Shown here: positions 16,755-26,057 of the stretch, piece after piece
Position numbering within the stretch: the stretch's first letter is position 1
Layout of the letters: each line of letters begins with the position of its first letter
Source of the DNA: Psychroserpens sp. SPM9
Lineage (GTDB): Bacteria > Bacteroidota > Bacteroidia > Flavobacteriales > Flavobacteriaceae
Direction of reading: 5' to 3'
NCBI RefSeq assembly: GCF_025153525.1
Contig: NZ_JANZNR010000005.1
Span: 284,582-348,581, forward strand
DNA: 64,000 bases
Made by a program: the position numbers and the translations under genes
Notes under the pieces: model-generated
Told to the model about the DNA's origin: nothing
Databases searched by the model: none
Seen by the model: only the letters and a program-made list of their open reading frames with translations

Positions 16755-17471
16755 ATGGATTATAAGTTTACAATTATTGTTCCTGTTTATAATGAAGAGG
16801 ATAACATAGAACGCTTGGAAAAAGAACTCGTGGCCTATTTAGAGTTGGCACTTGTTTCTACCAAAATACTTATCATCAATGATGGCTCAACAGATGCTAG
16901 TCAGTCGTTAATTGAAGCCATTTGCCATAAACATTTCAATTTTGATTATGTTCTTTTTGAAAAAAATCAGGGTTTGAGTGCGGCTTTAAAAGCAGGTTTT
17001 GACCTCGCAACAACAGAATTGGTTGGTTATATAGATGCCGACTTACAAACGTCTCCAAAAGATTTCAATTTATTACTCGAGTACAGTAGTGATTATGATT
17101 TAGTCACTGGCGTTCGTCTGAACCGAAAAGACCATTTTATTAAGAAGCTATCTTCAAAAATTGCTAATCGTATTCGGCGTCTATTCACACAAGACGGCAT
17201 GGACGATACAGGTTGCCCTTTAAAAGTAATAAAGACTGAATACGCAAAACGAATCATCATGTTTAAAGGCTTACATCGGTTTTTACCAGCTTTGGTTTTA
17301 TTACAAAACGGAAGGATAAAACAAGTCCCAGTCAATCATTTTCCGCGAATTGCAGGAACATCAAAATATGGCTTGCGAAAGCGATTGTTTGCTCCTTTGG
17401 CAGATTGCTTTGCCTATGTATGGATGAAAAAAAGAATGCTCCATTACAAGATAGCAAAAAAGAGCTTTTAA
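16755..17471 (+). CDS. Family 2 glycosyltransferase, dolichyl/undecaprenyl-phosphate sugar synthase-like
   Basis: A 238-residue GT-A enzyme. The N-terminus IIVPVYNEEDNIERL, the nucleotide-binding INDGSTDAS and the metal motif YIDADLQTSP (the DxD region) are all present. The similarity is to DPM1/ArnC-like transferases that put a sugar on a polyprenyl phosphate, and TGVRLNRKDHFIKKLSSK fits that group, but there are no C-terminal membrane spans. It diverges from the epimerase gene and overlaps the convergent PAP2 gene by 4 bases. A role in surface glycan or lipid glycosylation is inferred. Confidence 0.88.
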   Translation: MDYKFTIIVPVYNEEDNIERLEKELVAYLELALVSTKILIINDGSTDASQSLIEAICHKHFNFDYVLFEKNQGLSAALKAGFDLATTELVGYIDADLQTSPKDFNLLLEYSSDYDLVTGVRLNRKDHFIKKLSSKIANRIRRLFTQDGMDDTGCPLKVIKTEYAKRIIMFKGLHRFLPALVLLQNGRIKQVPVNHFPRIAGTSKYGLRKRLFAPLADCFAYVWMKKRMLHYKIAKKSF

Positions 17472-18046
17472 GTAATGAGCTGAAATCTGGACTGAAGGTA
17501 TTTATCTAATTTATAAAAAACAAAACCTGAAACAGCGCCGAATAACATGCCACTAATCACATCCAGAGGATAATGAACACCAATGTAAATGCGACTGTAT
17601 CCCATCGCAATAGCCCAAGGAATCATAATAAACGAAATGTATTTATACTTGGATCTTAGCATTAAACTTGTGAAAACCGCAACTGCCATTGAATTTGAAG
17701 AATGCCCGGAAAAATAACCATATTGTCCGCCACAATATTCTTTAACCAATCTAAACATCCCATCGATATCACCATTATGACAGGGTCTTAAACGCATGAC
17801 CAATACTTTTTTAAATACATTAGTCATTTGATCTGTAAATGTAATCATTAAGGCAACGACCAATAAGGTTAACAAAAACATTTTGGTATTGAGTCGCTTA
17901 TACATAAGATAAGCCAGCACTGCATAAAACGGTATCCAATTGAATTTGGTGGTATAAAACAGCCAAAAAGCATCCCAGGATTTGTTACCAAGGTTGTTTA
18001 AGTAAATAAAGAGTTCGGTATCGAGTTTTAAGAGTTCTTCAATCAT
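17468..18046 (-). CDS. PAP2-family membrane phosphatase
   Basis: A 192-residue membrane protein with the three phosphatase motifs in order: KKVLVMRLRP (K and RP of motif 1), FSGHSSNS (motif 2, catalytic His) and SRIYIGVHYPLDV (motif 3, R, H and D). About five hydrophobic segments surround them. The family dephosphorylates lipid phosphates such as undecaprenyl pyrophosphate or phosphatidate. It is the last gene of a leftward operon after the MATE exporter and a small acidic protein; its start overlaps the previous stop in TAATG, implying coupled translation. Confidence 0.9.
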   Translation of the reverse strand: MIEELLKLDTELFIYLNNLGNKSWDAFWLFYTTKFNWIPFYAVLAYLMYKRLNTKMFLLTLLVVALMITFTDQMTNVFKKVLVMRLRPCHNGDIDGMFRLVKEYCGGQYGYFSGHSSNSMAVAVFTSLMLRSKYKYISFIMIPWAIAMGYSRIYIGVHYPLDVISGMLFGAVSGFVFYKLDKYLQSRFQLIT

Positions 18047-18285
18047 TAGTCGTCGTATCTGGAAACCTCTCGGTCATAAAAATCGGTTGCAGCCTGAATT
18101 AAATTTTCGGCTTCGCTTTCAATCTCTCGTTGATCGTGTTCGTCAAATTCTTCAAACCATTCGACATCGTCATCTTCAAGATTGATTATAAATCTAGGAA
18201 ATTCAGTATGAATAACAAATATTGCATTAGGATAATCTGTATTATCACCAAGAATGAATTTAGGTAGTTCCATGTTGTTAGGCAT
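18046..18285 (-). CDS. Small acidic protein of unknown function
   Basis: A 79-residue cytoplasmic protein with a hydrophobic core (NAIFVIHTEFPRFIINL, about 20-36) followed by a very acidic part (DDDVEWFEEFDEHD). No motif I recognise. It overlaps the end of the MATE gene by 8 bases and the start of the PAP2 gene by 1 base, so it is surely translated as part of this three-gene unit. Similar small acidic proteins appear in flavobacterial genomes as conserved hypotheticals, to the best of my memory. Confidence 0.75.
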   Translation of the reverse strand: MPNNMELPKFILGDNTDYPNAIFVIHTEFPRFIINLEDDDVEWFEEFDEHDQREIESEAENLIQAATDFYDREVSRYDD

Positions 18286-19669
18286 TAGTATTTGACAAAA
18301 TTAACTTTTTCGTAAGATAATTAAATCTTATAAACAATAATATGGCAGCAGTGGTCAATCCTGCTAATAATCCTAGCCAAATACCAAAACTTCCGTAGTG
18401 CTCTTCTTTTCCGAAGTAAAAACTAATAGGAAACCCAATAACCCAATAGGAAATAAAGGTAATTACTGTAGGAATCTTAACATCTTGCAGGCCGCGAAGC
18501 GCTCCTAAAACAACGACTTGAATACTATCACTTATCTGAAAAATAGCAGCTGCAATCATAAGTTTAGCGGCTATAGATACAACTTCAATGTTATCGGTTA
18601 AATTTTCAGTATCATCATAATCGACGTAGAGTTTAGGCAAATCATCATGAAAAATAAAAAATATCGCACCAAAACATACAGCCAATAAAATAGCTAACAG
18701 AAAGATGGAAAAGGCGATTCTTCGCAATTCAAAATAATGTCCTAAACCTTTCTGATTACCGACTCTAATCATAGATGCGACGCTGAGTCCCATTGCCACC
18801 ATAAAGGTCATTGACGATAGGTTTAAAGCAATTTGATTTGCTGCCTGAGGATTTTTTCCCAATAAACCACTTAACCAAATCGCAGCCGTAAATATGGCGA
18901 CTTCAAAAAACATTTGCATCGCACTAGGTGTTCCCAGGTTGATGAGTTTTCTTATCATTAGTTTATCTAAAACTAAAATTTTGATTTGGGTAACAAAAGC
19001 TTTCGATTTTTCTTTTTTAGTCAATATCCACCAAAGATGAGCCACCATAACAACTCTTGAAACTAAGGTTCCGTAAGCAGCACCAACGATGCCCATTTCG
19101 GGAAAACCAAATTTTCCAAAAATTAAGACATAGTTTAAAAAGACATTGATAAGGTTGGCCAAAATTGTAGCATACATAGGATAACGTGTCATTGACAAAC
19201 CATCACTAAACTGTTTAAAAGCCTGAAATACAATGAGCGGAATTAAAGAAAAGGCAACCAGATTTAAATATGGTATGGCAAGTTCAACAACTTCAACTGG
19301 TTGCTTCATATAATACAATAGGGGCTTGGCAAAAAACACGGTTAAAAACAGAAGCACACCAAGCACTGTACAGAGTAACAATCCGTGTTTAAATGAAGAT
19401 TTCCCAAGATTAAAATTTTTAGCCGCATCTGCTTCAGCAACAAGTGGTGTAATCGCTGTAGAAAAACCAATTCCGATAGACATGGCAATAAACATAAAGC
19501 TATTTCCTAATGATACTGCAGCCAATTCTGCAGTACCAAGTTGGCCAACCATAATGTTATCAACAAAACTTACAAACGTATGACCGAGCATACCCAGAAT
19601 GACTGGAGCTGCCAATTTATAATTGTAATAAAATTCTTTTGTGTATTGGGTTAAAATCAACTGTTGCAC
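18278..19669 (-). CDS. MATE-family multidrug efflux transporter
   Basis: A 463-residue integral membrane protein with twelve hydrophobic segments in two pseudo-symmetric MatE halves (about 14-175 and 240-400). FVDNIMVGQLGTAELAAVSLG in the first half and NQIALNLSSMTFMVAMGLSVA in the second are the characteristic MATE stretches. It exports cationic or flavin-like compounds using a sodium or proton gradient; the substrate is unknown. The start is GTG, 7 bases after a good -7 element. First gene of the unit with the acidic protein and PAP2. Confidence 0.92.
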   Translation of the reverse strand: MQQLILTQYTKEFYYNYKLAAPVILGMLGHTFVSFVDNIMVGQLGTAELAAVSLGNSFMFIAMSIGIGFSTAITPLVAEADAAKNFNLGKSSFKHGLLLCTVLGVLLFLTVFFAKPLLYYMKQPVEVVELAIPYLNLVAFSLIPLIVFQAFKQFSDGLSMTRYPMYATILANLINVFLNYVLIFGKFGFPEMGIVGAAYGTLVSRVVMVAHLWWILTKKEKSKAFVTQIKILVLDKLMIRKLINLGTPSAMQMFFEVAIFTAAIWLSGLLGKNPQAANQIALNLSSMTFMVAMGLSVASMIRVGNQKGLGHYFELRRIAFSIFLLAILLAVCFGAIFFIFHDDLPKLYVDYDDTENLTDNIEVVSIAAKLMIAAAIFQISDSIQVVVLGALRGLQDVKIPTVITFISYWVIGFPISFYFGKEEHYGSFGIWLGLLAGLTTAAILLFIRFNYLTKKLILSNTNA

Positions 19670-19680
19670 CTTTGAAAGCG

Positions 19681-19688
19681 CAAAGTTA
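19681..19688 (-). promoter_or_regulatory. -7 element for the MATE operon
   Basis: TAACTTTG on the minus strand matches TAnnTTTG; no convincing -33 element. The predicted transcription start falls within a few bases of the GTG start codon, so the message may be almost leaderless. Confidence 0.4.
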
Positions 19689-19942
19689 AACCATTTGATT
19701 TGGGTAGACTTTACCTTAACTCGATTTTCTGAAACAAAAATTCAAACCTTTGATTTCTATAAAGTTATGAACTATAATTGTTGATAAGTTGCATTAAAAA
19801 CAGTACTAACAACACTTCTAAACCCTTATTTTTATAACAATTAAATACCTTATTGTAGTAGGTTAGGTATTTGGGGTAGAAACTTTTTTAGCTATTATTT
19901 TAGAGGGATTTAAAAATTTTATTGTTAAAAAACGTTTCATGC

Positions 19943-19966
19943 AAAAAGAGGATTCGTCCTCTTTTT
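19943..19966 (-). terminator. Rho-independent terminator of the ATP-grasp gene
   Basis: Perfect 10-base stem with a four-base loop and T run on the minus strand, 18 bases after the stop codon. Confidence 0.88.
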
Positions 19967-19984
19967 GTCATTTTATAAATCAGC

Positions 19985-21088
19985 TTAAAACTGTCTTCCT
20001 AACCATTCTCTAAATTTATAGATGGTTGGAAAAGGGTCTTTCAAAAAAGATTCCATCTCTGTATTGTTCGCTAAATATTTTGAATTAAATAAGAATAGTG
20101 GTCGGCGTTTAATAGATTTCAAAACGCCTTTTAAACGCATGTAACTGATGGGCTCAAACTGTTGTTTTTCAATATCACCATTTAAAGCTAATTTAATGAC
20201 AAGATCAGGAAAGTTTACACCTGCCTTTCTCGACGCATCAATACTTCCCCAGAATCGAGCATTAATTTCTATGAGTTTATAGTTTTTAACCTGCTTATCA
20301 TATCTCAGATCTAAGTGTGCAACACCAGACCAATTGAGTTTTTTCATGGTATGGCTAACAACATTAAGCACCTCATCGTTCTCCATAAAATCGAAGCCTA
20401 ATTGTGGTGCATAAGCGTTATCTCCTTTTAAATTTCCTTTTTGAATCGTATAAGTAAGAATCGTACCATTAAGACATAAGACACTACAATCGATATCATA
20501 ACCCTCAATATACTCTTGAACAAACTGAGGCGTGGTTATTATCTTCAAGGCCTTTGGGAGCTTCTTAACATTGCCTACTTTTTTAATACCATCACCTCCT
20601 TTTTGGTTGAGCGGCTTCACAAGAATTGGAAAATTGATTTGTGACAACATACGTTTCTTATCGCTTTCCGAAGCAATCAAAAACGATTTAGGATGTGGTA
20701 TACTGTGTTTTTCAGCAAATTCACTCAATTTTCTTTTATTGATTGCAATCTCAAAATCAGATAAAGCTGGCAAAGGAATAACTTGTGCTTTATCCGATAG
20801 CTTTTCTTTGTTTTTTATAAAAAAAGAGGCTTCTAATTCGGCAATAGGAACAACGACATTAATAGCATTAGATTCTATTTCTGAATTTAAAATATCCAGC
20901 CACGACGCATCCTGAGGTCGCTTATAAAATTTATAGTAAGATGTATATTTCGAAAACTTGGTCGCTGTTCGTTTTTTGTTTGATAAAACGAATAGTTTGT
21001 AGTGCTTAAACTGAGACAAACATTGTATCACAGACAAAGCCCAAGTGCTATCGCCATCTGGGATTAGAACATTAATTTTAGAAGTCAT
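19985..21088 (-). CDS. ATP-grasp ligase, carbamoyl-phosphate-synthase-like
   Basis: A 367-residue ATP-grasp enzyme. The N-terminus (INVLIPDGDSTWALSVIQCL) is the pre-ATP-grasp Rossmann domain, FPILVKPLNQKGGDGI (about 152-167) carries the ATP-binding lysine and glycine loop, and LIEINARFWGSID is the magnesium-binding segment. Such stand-alone enzymes join a carboxylate to an amine or modify peptides and cell-wall or natural-product precursors. It is the only such gene here, with no peptide substrate gene visible beside it. It lies 38 bases after the flavin oxidoreductase gene and is probably co-transcribed. Confidence 0.85.
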   Translation of the reverse strand: MTSKINVLIPDGDSTWALSVIQCLSQFKHYKLFVLSNKKRTATKFSKYTSYYKFYKRPQDASWLDILNSEIESNAINVVVPIAELEASFFIKNKEKLSDKAQVIPLPALSDFEIAINKRKLSEFAEKHSIPHPKSFLIASESDKKRMLSQINFPILVKPLNQKGGDGIKKVGNVKKLPKALKIITTPQFVQEYIEGYDIDCSVLCLNGTILTYTIQKGNLKGDNAYAPQLGFDFMENDEVLNVVSHTMKKLNWSGVAHLDLRYDKQVKNYKLIEINARFWGSIDASRKAGVNFPDLVIKLALNGDIEKQQFEPISYMRLKGVLKSIKRRPLFLFNSKYLANNTEMESFLKDPFPTIYKFREWLGRQF

Positions 21089-21126
21089 TAATTAGGGTCA
21101 ACAATTAATCGACTCAAATATACTAT

Positions 21127-22074
21127 TTAAAGTCTAATATTTTGAGACAAACGCTGTGCTTGATTAAATTCGGAAACCATATCGGCAACAATTTGTGCTG
21201 CAGGTTTAATATCGTGTATCAATCCCGCTATTTGACCAATTTCTAATTCGCCATCTTCCAAATCACCTTCAAACATGCCTCGCTTAGCTCTAGCGCGTCC
21301 TAAAAGTTCCTTTAACTCCTCTACAGTTGGTCCTTTTTTATATAATTCTTGAAGTTCATTAAAGAATTTATTTTTTATTAATCGCACTGGCGCTAATTCT
21401 TTAAGCGTAAGTTGGGTATCACCTTCTTTGGCATCAACCACTACTTTTTTGAAAGCTTGATGCGCAGAAGATTCTTCACTAGCTACAAATCGGCTTCCTA
21501 CTTGAACAGCATCTGCACCTAAAATCATAACCGCTAACATGGCGTTTCCGTTGGCAATTCCGCCAGCCGCAATCAAAGGGATGCTAAGTTGTTCTTTTAC
21601 CATAGGAATGAGCGTTAGAGTCGTTGTTTCCTCTCTTCCGTTATGGCCTCCAGCTTCAAAACCTTCAGCTACAACAGCATCTACTCCAGCTTCTTGAGCT
21701 TTTAAAGCGAATTTTACGCTACTCACCACATGAACGACCGTAATCCCTCTTTCTTTTAGCCAGGAAGTCCACGTTTTTGGATTTCCTGCAGATGTAAATA
21801 CAATTTTCACACCTTCTTCTACTAAAATATCCATAATCTCTTCGATGTTGGGATATAACATGGGGACGTTAACGCCAAACGGTTTACTGGTTGCTTTTTT
21901 ACATTTCTGAATATGTTCTCGTAGCACATCGGGATACATAGAACCCGCTCCTATTAATCCGAGAGCACCAGCATTACTTGCTGCGGAAGCAAGCCTCCAA
22001 CCACTATTCCATATCATTCCTGCTTGAATGATTGGATATTTAATATCGAAGAGTTCGGTAATTTTATTTGCCAT
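21127..22074 (-). CDS. Nitronate monooxygenase family flavoenzyme
   Basis: A 315-residue TIM-barrel FMN enzyme of the 2-nitropropane dioxygenase/FabK-like family. YPIIQAGMIWNSGWRLASAASNAGALG at the N-terminus, AEGFEAGGHNG (with the conserved His) and IPLIAAGGIANGNAML plus GADAVQVGSRFVASEES are the FMN and phosphate-binding stretches. It may oxidise nitronates or act as a quinone or enoyl reductase; the motifs do not decide this. Its ATG directly abuts the stop codon of the upstream subtilase gene. Confidence 0.85.
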   Translation of the reverse strand: MANKITELFDIKYPIIQAGMIWNSGWRLASAASNAGALGLIGAGSMYPDVLREHIQKCKKATSKPFGVNVPMLYPNIEEIMDILVEEGVKIVFTSAGNPKTWTSWLKERGITVVHVVSSVKFALKAQEAGVDAVVAEGFEAGGHNGREETTTLTLIPMVKEQLSIPLIAAGGIANGNAMLAVMILGADAVQVGSRFVASEESSAHQAFKKVVVDAKEGDTQLTLKELAPVRLIKNKFFNELQELYKKGPTVEELKELLGRARAKRGMFEGDLEDGELEIGQIAGLIHDIKPAAQIVADMVSEFNQAQRLSQNIRL

Positions 22075-23682
22075 TTATGATTTTATCAGTTTGAAAGTTT
22101 TAGACGTATTTTCAGATTGGAAAGACAAGATATAAACTCCTGATGCCATTGAAGAGACATCCAGTTGATGTGTTGTTGATGTTAGTAATTGTTCTAAAAC
22201 CGATTGCCCCAGAATGTCATACACTCTCAATGTCGTTAGGTTATTCATTGACGGGATTTGAATGTTCAAAACATCTGTAACAGGATTAGGAAACACCTTG
22301 AATTCAAAAACCGCTTCTTCTTGTAAAGACAAACCTATATCTAAGGCTAATTGTAAGTTTGGTATGCCATATCCGAGTAGATAATCCGGAGAATTAAACT
22401 GTGAAGCCGATAACCTAACATAGTGTTTAATCTCTTCATTGGTAGCTTCTGGTAAGGCTTCCCATAATGACGCAAGGCCTCCAGCAAGTATTGGAGAACT
22501 GAATGAGGTTCCGTTATTATTAACAATGGTATTTGTATCATCAATTACAGCGGCTCCTTCACCTTGTGCTACAACATCTGGTTTGATAGTGGGTTGAGCA
22601 TCACTACCTTGAGAACTAAAAAAGGCATAAGCACCATCGGCATCAACGGCTCCAATACTAAATACACCAGTGCCATCTGCAGGAGCACCAACACCAACAG
22701 CTCCTGAGTTTCCTGAAGATGTCACTACCAAAATACCTTTTTCATTAGCGATATTAGCACCACGAGTTATAAAAGTTGTCTGTCCATCTAAATCGGCACT
22801 TGTATGGCTGTAATTGTTGTTGTCATAAGTTCTATAACCTAAAGAAGTATTAATAATATGAACCCCTAAACTGTCTGCTCGTTCGGCAGCTTCAACCCAA
22901 TTGGCTTCTTCAAGCGGAGTTTCACTATTGGCATCTTCAGTTCGAAACAGATAATACGATGCATCAGGTGCTGTTCCAACAAATTGATTGGTAATAAAAC
23001 CAGCCATGTCACTAAGTACTTTTGTTCCGTGGTCATTTTCAGTGTAAGCATAAACATTTTCAGTTCTGTCCACAAAATCATAACCACCAAGCAAATCATT
23101 ATTGTCTCTTAAACGTTGAAAAGCATCCATAGTATTCACATTTGGAAACCCTGTATCCATAATTGCAACAACAATACCTTGACCAGTATAATCCTGAAGA
23201 TGTAAGGCATGAGCATTAATCATTTCAACTTGGTTTTGAGCATCGCCGTAATTGAAATCAATATTGGTATTTTCTAGAGAAAACTTGTCGTTAACCTCAG
23301 CAAAACGAGCTGGTGTATTGAGATTATCATCAGCAAAATCTACATAGTCAACAAAATCGAAATCATCAACAAGCGCATTGATAGCGGCTTCACTTCCGCG
23401 AACATAAACAGCATTAAACCATTTGGATTTAGCATGCACAGTCACTCCAGTTTCTGGCGCTTTAAGCATTGCAATATAGGACTCATTAACAGGAACATCA
23501 CGTTCGTCTATAGGAATATTATAGGTGTTTTTTCGATCAATAGCCTGTTGCGTTAAGATAGTAATAGGATTATCAAGCGAGGCCTGAACGTTAGCTTTGG
23601 CATTAAAATAGACCCAAGCATCTTGTTGAGCAATGGCATTATACTGAAACAGCACAATACAAAGGAGTAGGATTTTTTTCAT
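22075..23682 (-). CDS. Secreted S8 (subtilisin-type) peptidase with type IX sorting domain
   Basis: A 535-residue protein with signal peptide MKKILLLCIVLFQYNAIAQ. The catalytic triad is D176 (MDTGFP), H218 (DHGTKV) and S393 (GTSFSSP), with the oxyanion asparagine in SSGNSG. An N-terminal prodomain spans about 20-130. The last 75 residues, beginning FKVFPNPVTDVLNI and ending TFKLIKS, are a type A C-terminal sorting domain, so it should leave the cell through the type IX system whose sortase genes lie at 39568-44714. It probably degrades extracellular protein. Confidence 0.93.
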   Translation of the reverse strand: MKKILLLCIVLFQYNAIAQQDAWVYFNAKANVQASLDNPITILTQQAIDRKNTYNIPIDERDVPVNESYIAMLKAPETGVTVHAKSKWFNAVYVRGSEAAINALVDDFDFVDYVDFADDNLNTPARFAEVNDKFSLENTNIDFNYGDAQNQVEMINAHALHLQDYTGQGIVVAIMDTGFPNVNTMDAFQRLRDNNDLLGGYDFVDRTENVYAYTENDHGTKVLSDMAGFITNQFVGTAPDASYYLFRTEDANSETPLEEANWVEAAERADSLGVHIINTSLGYRTYDNNNYSHTSADLDGQTTFITRGANIANEKGILVVTSSGNSGAVGVGAPADGTGVFSIGAVDADGAYAFFSSQGSDAQPTIKPDVVAQGEGAAVIDDTNTIVNNNGTSFSSPILAGGLASLWEALPEATNEEIKHYVRLSASQFNSPDYLLGYGIPNLQLALDIGLSLQEEAVFEFKVFPNPVTDVLNIQIPSMNNLTTLRVYDILGQSVLEQLLTSTTHQLDVSSMASGVYILSFQSENTSKTFKLIKS

Positions 23683-23755
23683 AGCAAACCGTTATTTCAT
23701 TTTTAAAACTTAGTCGTTTTAAAAACGTCATACTTAAAATTAGCTTTCCTGCAAT

Positions 23756-24943
23756 TTAAGAAATTACTCCCGAACCTACTAATTCATCATCCAAATACCA
23801 GGCTACGAACTGCCCTTCGGTAATGGCCGATTGTGCATTTTTAAACTCAACGAAAAGTCCGTTATCCACCTTATAAAGTGTTGCCTCTTCAAGCGCCTGA
23901 CGGTATCTAATTCTGGCTTTAACCTTCATGGTTTCGTCAACTTTCAGACTTAAATCTTCTCGTACCCAATGCAACTCGTCATCGTTAACAAATAAAGCTT
24001 TTTTGAATAAGCCTGGATGCATTTTCCCTTGTCCGGTGTAAATGACATTTTCATCAACATCGGTGTCAATGACAAATAACGGTTCAATCGTTCCACCTAC
24101 AGCCAAGCCTTTTCGTTGGCCTTTAGTAAAGTAATGTGCGCCTTGGTGTTTCCCAACTATTTTTCCGTCGTTTACTGAATACGCTACTTTTTGGGTTAGG
24201 TATTCGAGTTCTTTTTCTTTAGAATCGAATTCAGGTGGTTGCTTTGTGAATACATTAGTGTCATTAGGAATTTCAACAATCACTCCTTCTTTTGGCTTTA
24301 ATTTTTGCTGAAGAAACTCTGGAAGTCTCACTTTTCCTATAAAACATAAGCCTTGAGAATCTTTTTTATTTGCTGTAACCAAATCCAGTTTGGTCGCAAT
24401 TGCACGAACTTCAGGTTTGGTTAATTCTCCAATAGGAAAAAGTGCCTTTGCTAATTGTTCTTGAGACAATTGACATAAAAAATACGATTGATCCTTGTTA
24501 ATATCGACTCCAGACAACAACTGATAGATTTCCTTTCCATCCTTTTCAATTGTGCCTTTTCTACAATAATGACCAGTAGCGACATAATCTGCGCCTAAAT
24601 CGAGAGCAATTTTCATAAAGACATCAAATTTGATTTCTCTATTACAAAGTACATCAGGGTTTGGTGTTCTTCCCTTTTGATATTCGTCAAACATGTAATC
24701 TACAATACGTTCTTTGTATTGTTCACTTAAGTCGATTGTTTGGAAAGGTATTCCCAACTTATCAGCTACCAACATGGCATCGTTGCTATCGTCGAGCCAC
24801 GGACATTCATCAGAAATCGTCACAGAGTCGTCGTGCCAGTTTTTCATAAACAAGCCAATAACTTCATAGCCTTGCTCCTTTAGTAAATAAGCAGCAACAC
24901 TAGAATCTACGCCTCCTGAAAGTCCGACAATTACTCTTTTCAT
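23756..24943 (-). CDS. mnmA: tRNA 2-thiouridine(34) synthase MnmA
   Basis: A 395-residue ATP-dependent thiolase that modifies the wobble uridine of tRNA for Lys, Glu and Gln. The PP-loop is [15 protein letters not shown] (8-22), and the two catalytic cysteines are in [12 protein letters not shown] and [18 protein letters not shown] and [11 protein letters not shown] are further conserved stretches, and the C-terminal beta-barrel is complete. It has its own promoter in the gap upstream, overlapping the terminator of the preceding gene. Confidence 0.96.
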   Translation of the reverse strand: MKRVIVGLSGGVDSSVAAYLLKEQGYEVIGLFMKNWHDDSVTISDECPWLDDSNDAMLVADKLGIPFQTIDLSEQYKERIVDYMFDEYQKGRTPNPDVLCNREIKFDVFMKIALDLGADYVATGHYCRKGTIEKDGKEIYQLLSGVDINKDQSYFLCQLSQEQLAKALFPIGELTKPEVRAIATKLDLVTANKKDSQGLCFIGKVRLPEFLQQKLKPKEGVIVEIPNDTNVFTKQPPEFDSKEKELEYLTQKVAYSVNDGKIVGKHQGAHYFTKGQRKGLAVGGTIEPLFVIDTDVDENVIYTGQGKMHPGLFKKALFVNDDELHWVREDLSLKVDETMKVKARIRYRQALEEATLYKVDNGLFVEFKNAQSAITEGQFVAWYLDDELVGSGVIS

Positions 24944-24995
24944 CTCATTATTATTAGCGATTGAGATTAGATCTCAGTTCATGATTTTGATGCTG

Positions 24996-25023
24996 CAAAA
25001 TTAAGAAATAAAAATAGCAACAA
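24996..25023 (-). promoter_or_regulatory. Promoter of mnmA, overlapping the upstream terminator
   Basis: On the minus strand TTG (25021-25023), a 17-base spacer and TAATTTTG (24996-25003). The -33 element lies inside the terminator hairpin 25014-25038. Confidence 0.6.
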
Positions 25024-25038
25024 GATAAATGTTGCTAT
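25014..25038 (-). terminator. Terminator of the MORN-like repeat gene
   Basis: Nine-base stem (25014-25022 with 25030-25038), 7-base loop; on the minus strand it is followed by TTTTATTTC. It lies 31 bases after the stop codon. Confidence 0.65.
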
Positions 25039-25069
25039 ATTAAATGACTATGTATGGTATTGGTTTTAG

Positions 25070-25975
25070 CTATTGTTTTTGAGTTGTTTTATGGTTTTCG
25101 GTTTTGTCTAATTTTCCGTGTTTATAATAACTCCAATCACCACTTTTGACACCTTCAATATATTCGCCTTTAGACTCTATATTTCCTAAATGATCATAAT
25201 ATTTACATTCACCGTGTAATAGGCCTTTTTCATAGTGTAAGTCTTTTAAGATTTTACCAGATGGCGCATACCAAATGGTTTTACCATCTAACTTTCCGTT
25301 TTTATAGTGCATTACTTTAGACTTCTTATTATTTTCATAATAGGTCCACACACCAATTCTCAAATCATTTTTGTAAGCACCTTCGGCTTGCAAGTTACCA
25401 TCGGCATCATAGTATTTAGAAACACCATTTAATTCGTTATTAGCGTAGGTAAACTCTTTTAACGTTTTTCCATCCTTAGCATACCAAATCGATTTTCCTT
25501 CAAGTTTGCCGTTAACGTAATTGGCTTGTTCTGCTGTAGTTCCGTCAGGATAAAAGACTAATTTCTCCCCTTCAAGTTCGCCATTAGCATTATAATATTC
25601 TGTAGACATGACAGCGTCGCTCTTATTGTGGTAGTAGATCCATTTGCCGATATGGTGTCTGCCATCCATCTCGCCTTCACTAATCAGTTTTCCTTTAGAA
25701 GACAAAAATTTGACCATCGCTTTGGAATTAGTGTCATTGAATTGCTTCGTAGCACTTAATACACTTTCGCCTTTGTAAAGAGTATAAAATTTAAAAAGTC
25801 CAACTTCTTTGCCGTGATTAAATTGTCCTTCATAACGAAGCTCTTGTGTTTTATCAAAATACTTTCGCCATACACCGTGACGCTTTCCATCGGCATCAAA
25901 CTGATTTACAGATTGTTGTGCAAACGAACTTAAAGCAAGTAGTGTTAAAATAAATATAAATAAATAAGTCCTCAT
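25070..25975 (-). CDS. Secreted MORN-like repeat protein (YwqK family)
   Basis: A 301-residue protein with a signal peptide ending SFAQ. About ten repeats of roughly 23 residues with the pattern G.L.GE...Y...G...... occur, for example NGELEGEKLVFYPDGT, NGKLEGKSIWYAKDG and NGKLDGKTIWYAPSG. These are the MORN-like units of the YwqK family. Databases often label it an antitoxin, but no toxin gene is near and the protein is exported, so that label should not be trusted. It probably forms an extended beta structure in the envelope. Confidence 0.85.
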   Translation of the reverse strand: MRTYLFIFILTLLALSSFAQQSVNQFDADGKRHGVWRKYFDKTQELRYEGQFNHGKEVGLFKFYTLYKGESVLSATKQFNDTNSKAMVKFLSSKGKLISEGEMDGRHHIGKWIYYHNKSDAVMSTEYYNANGELEGEKLVFYPDGTTAEQANYVNGKLEGKSIWYAKDGKTLKEFTYANNELNGVSKYYDADGNLQAEGAYKNDLRIGVWTYYENNKKSKVMHYKNGKLDGKTIWYAPSGKILKDLHYEKGLLHGECKYYDHLGNIESKGEYIEGVKSGDWSYYKHGKLDKTENHKTTQKQ

Positions 25976-26057
25976 GATATTTTGTTTAATCTTTTCATAA
26001 ATTTGTTAAACAAACTATTTTTTTATTAATAATGTTGAACAACAAAAACTCAAAAAA

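Larger units (their letters stand above)
19670..19984. other. Intergenic stretch of 315 bases
   Basis: Lies between the MATE start and the ATP-grasp stop, both leftward. It contains the MATE -7 element (19681-19688) and the ATP-grasp terminator (19943-19966). Between them, about 250 AT-rich bases hold no ORF, tRNA or obvious structured RNA that I can see. Confidence 0.6.

Noticed and set aside
25070..25975. Toxin-antitoxin system suggested by the YwqK family name
   Set aside because: The protein carries a signal peptide and no toxin gene is adjacent; the family name is a historical label.
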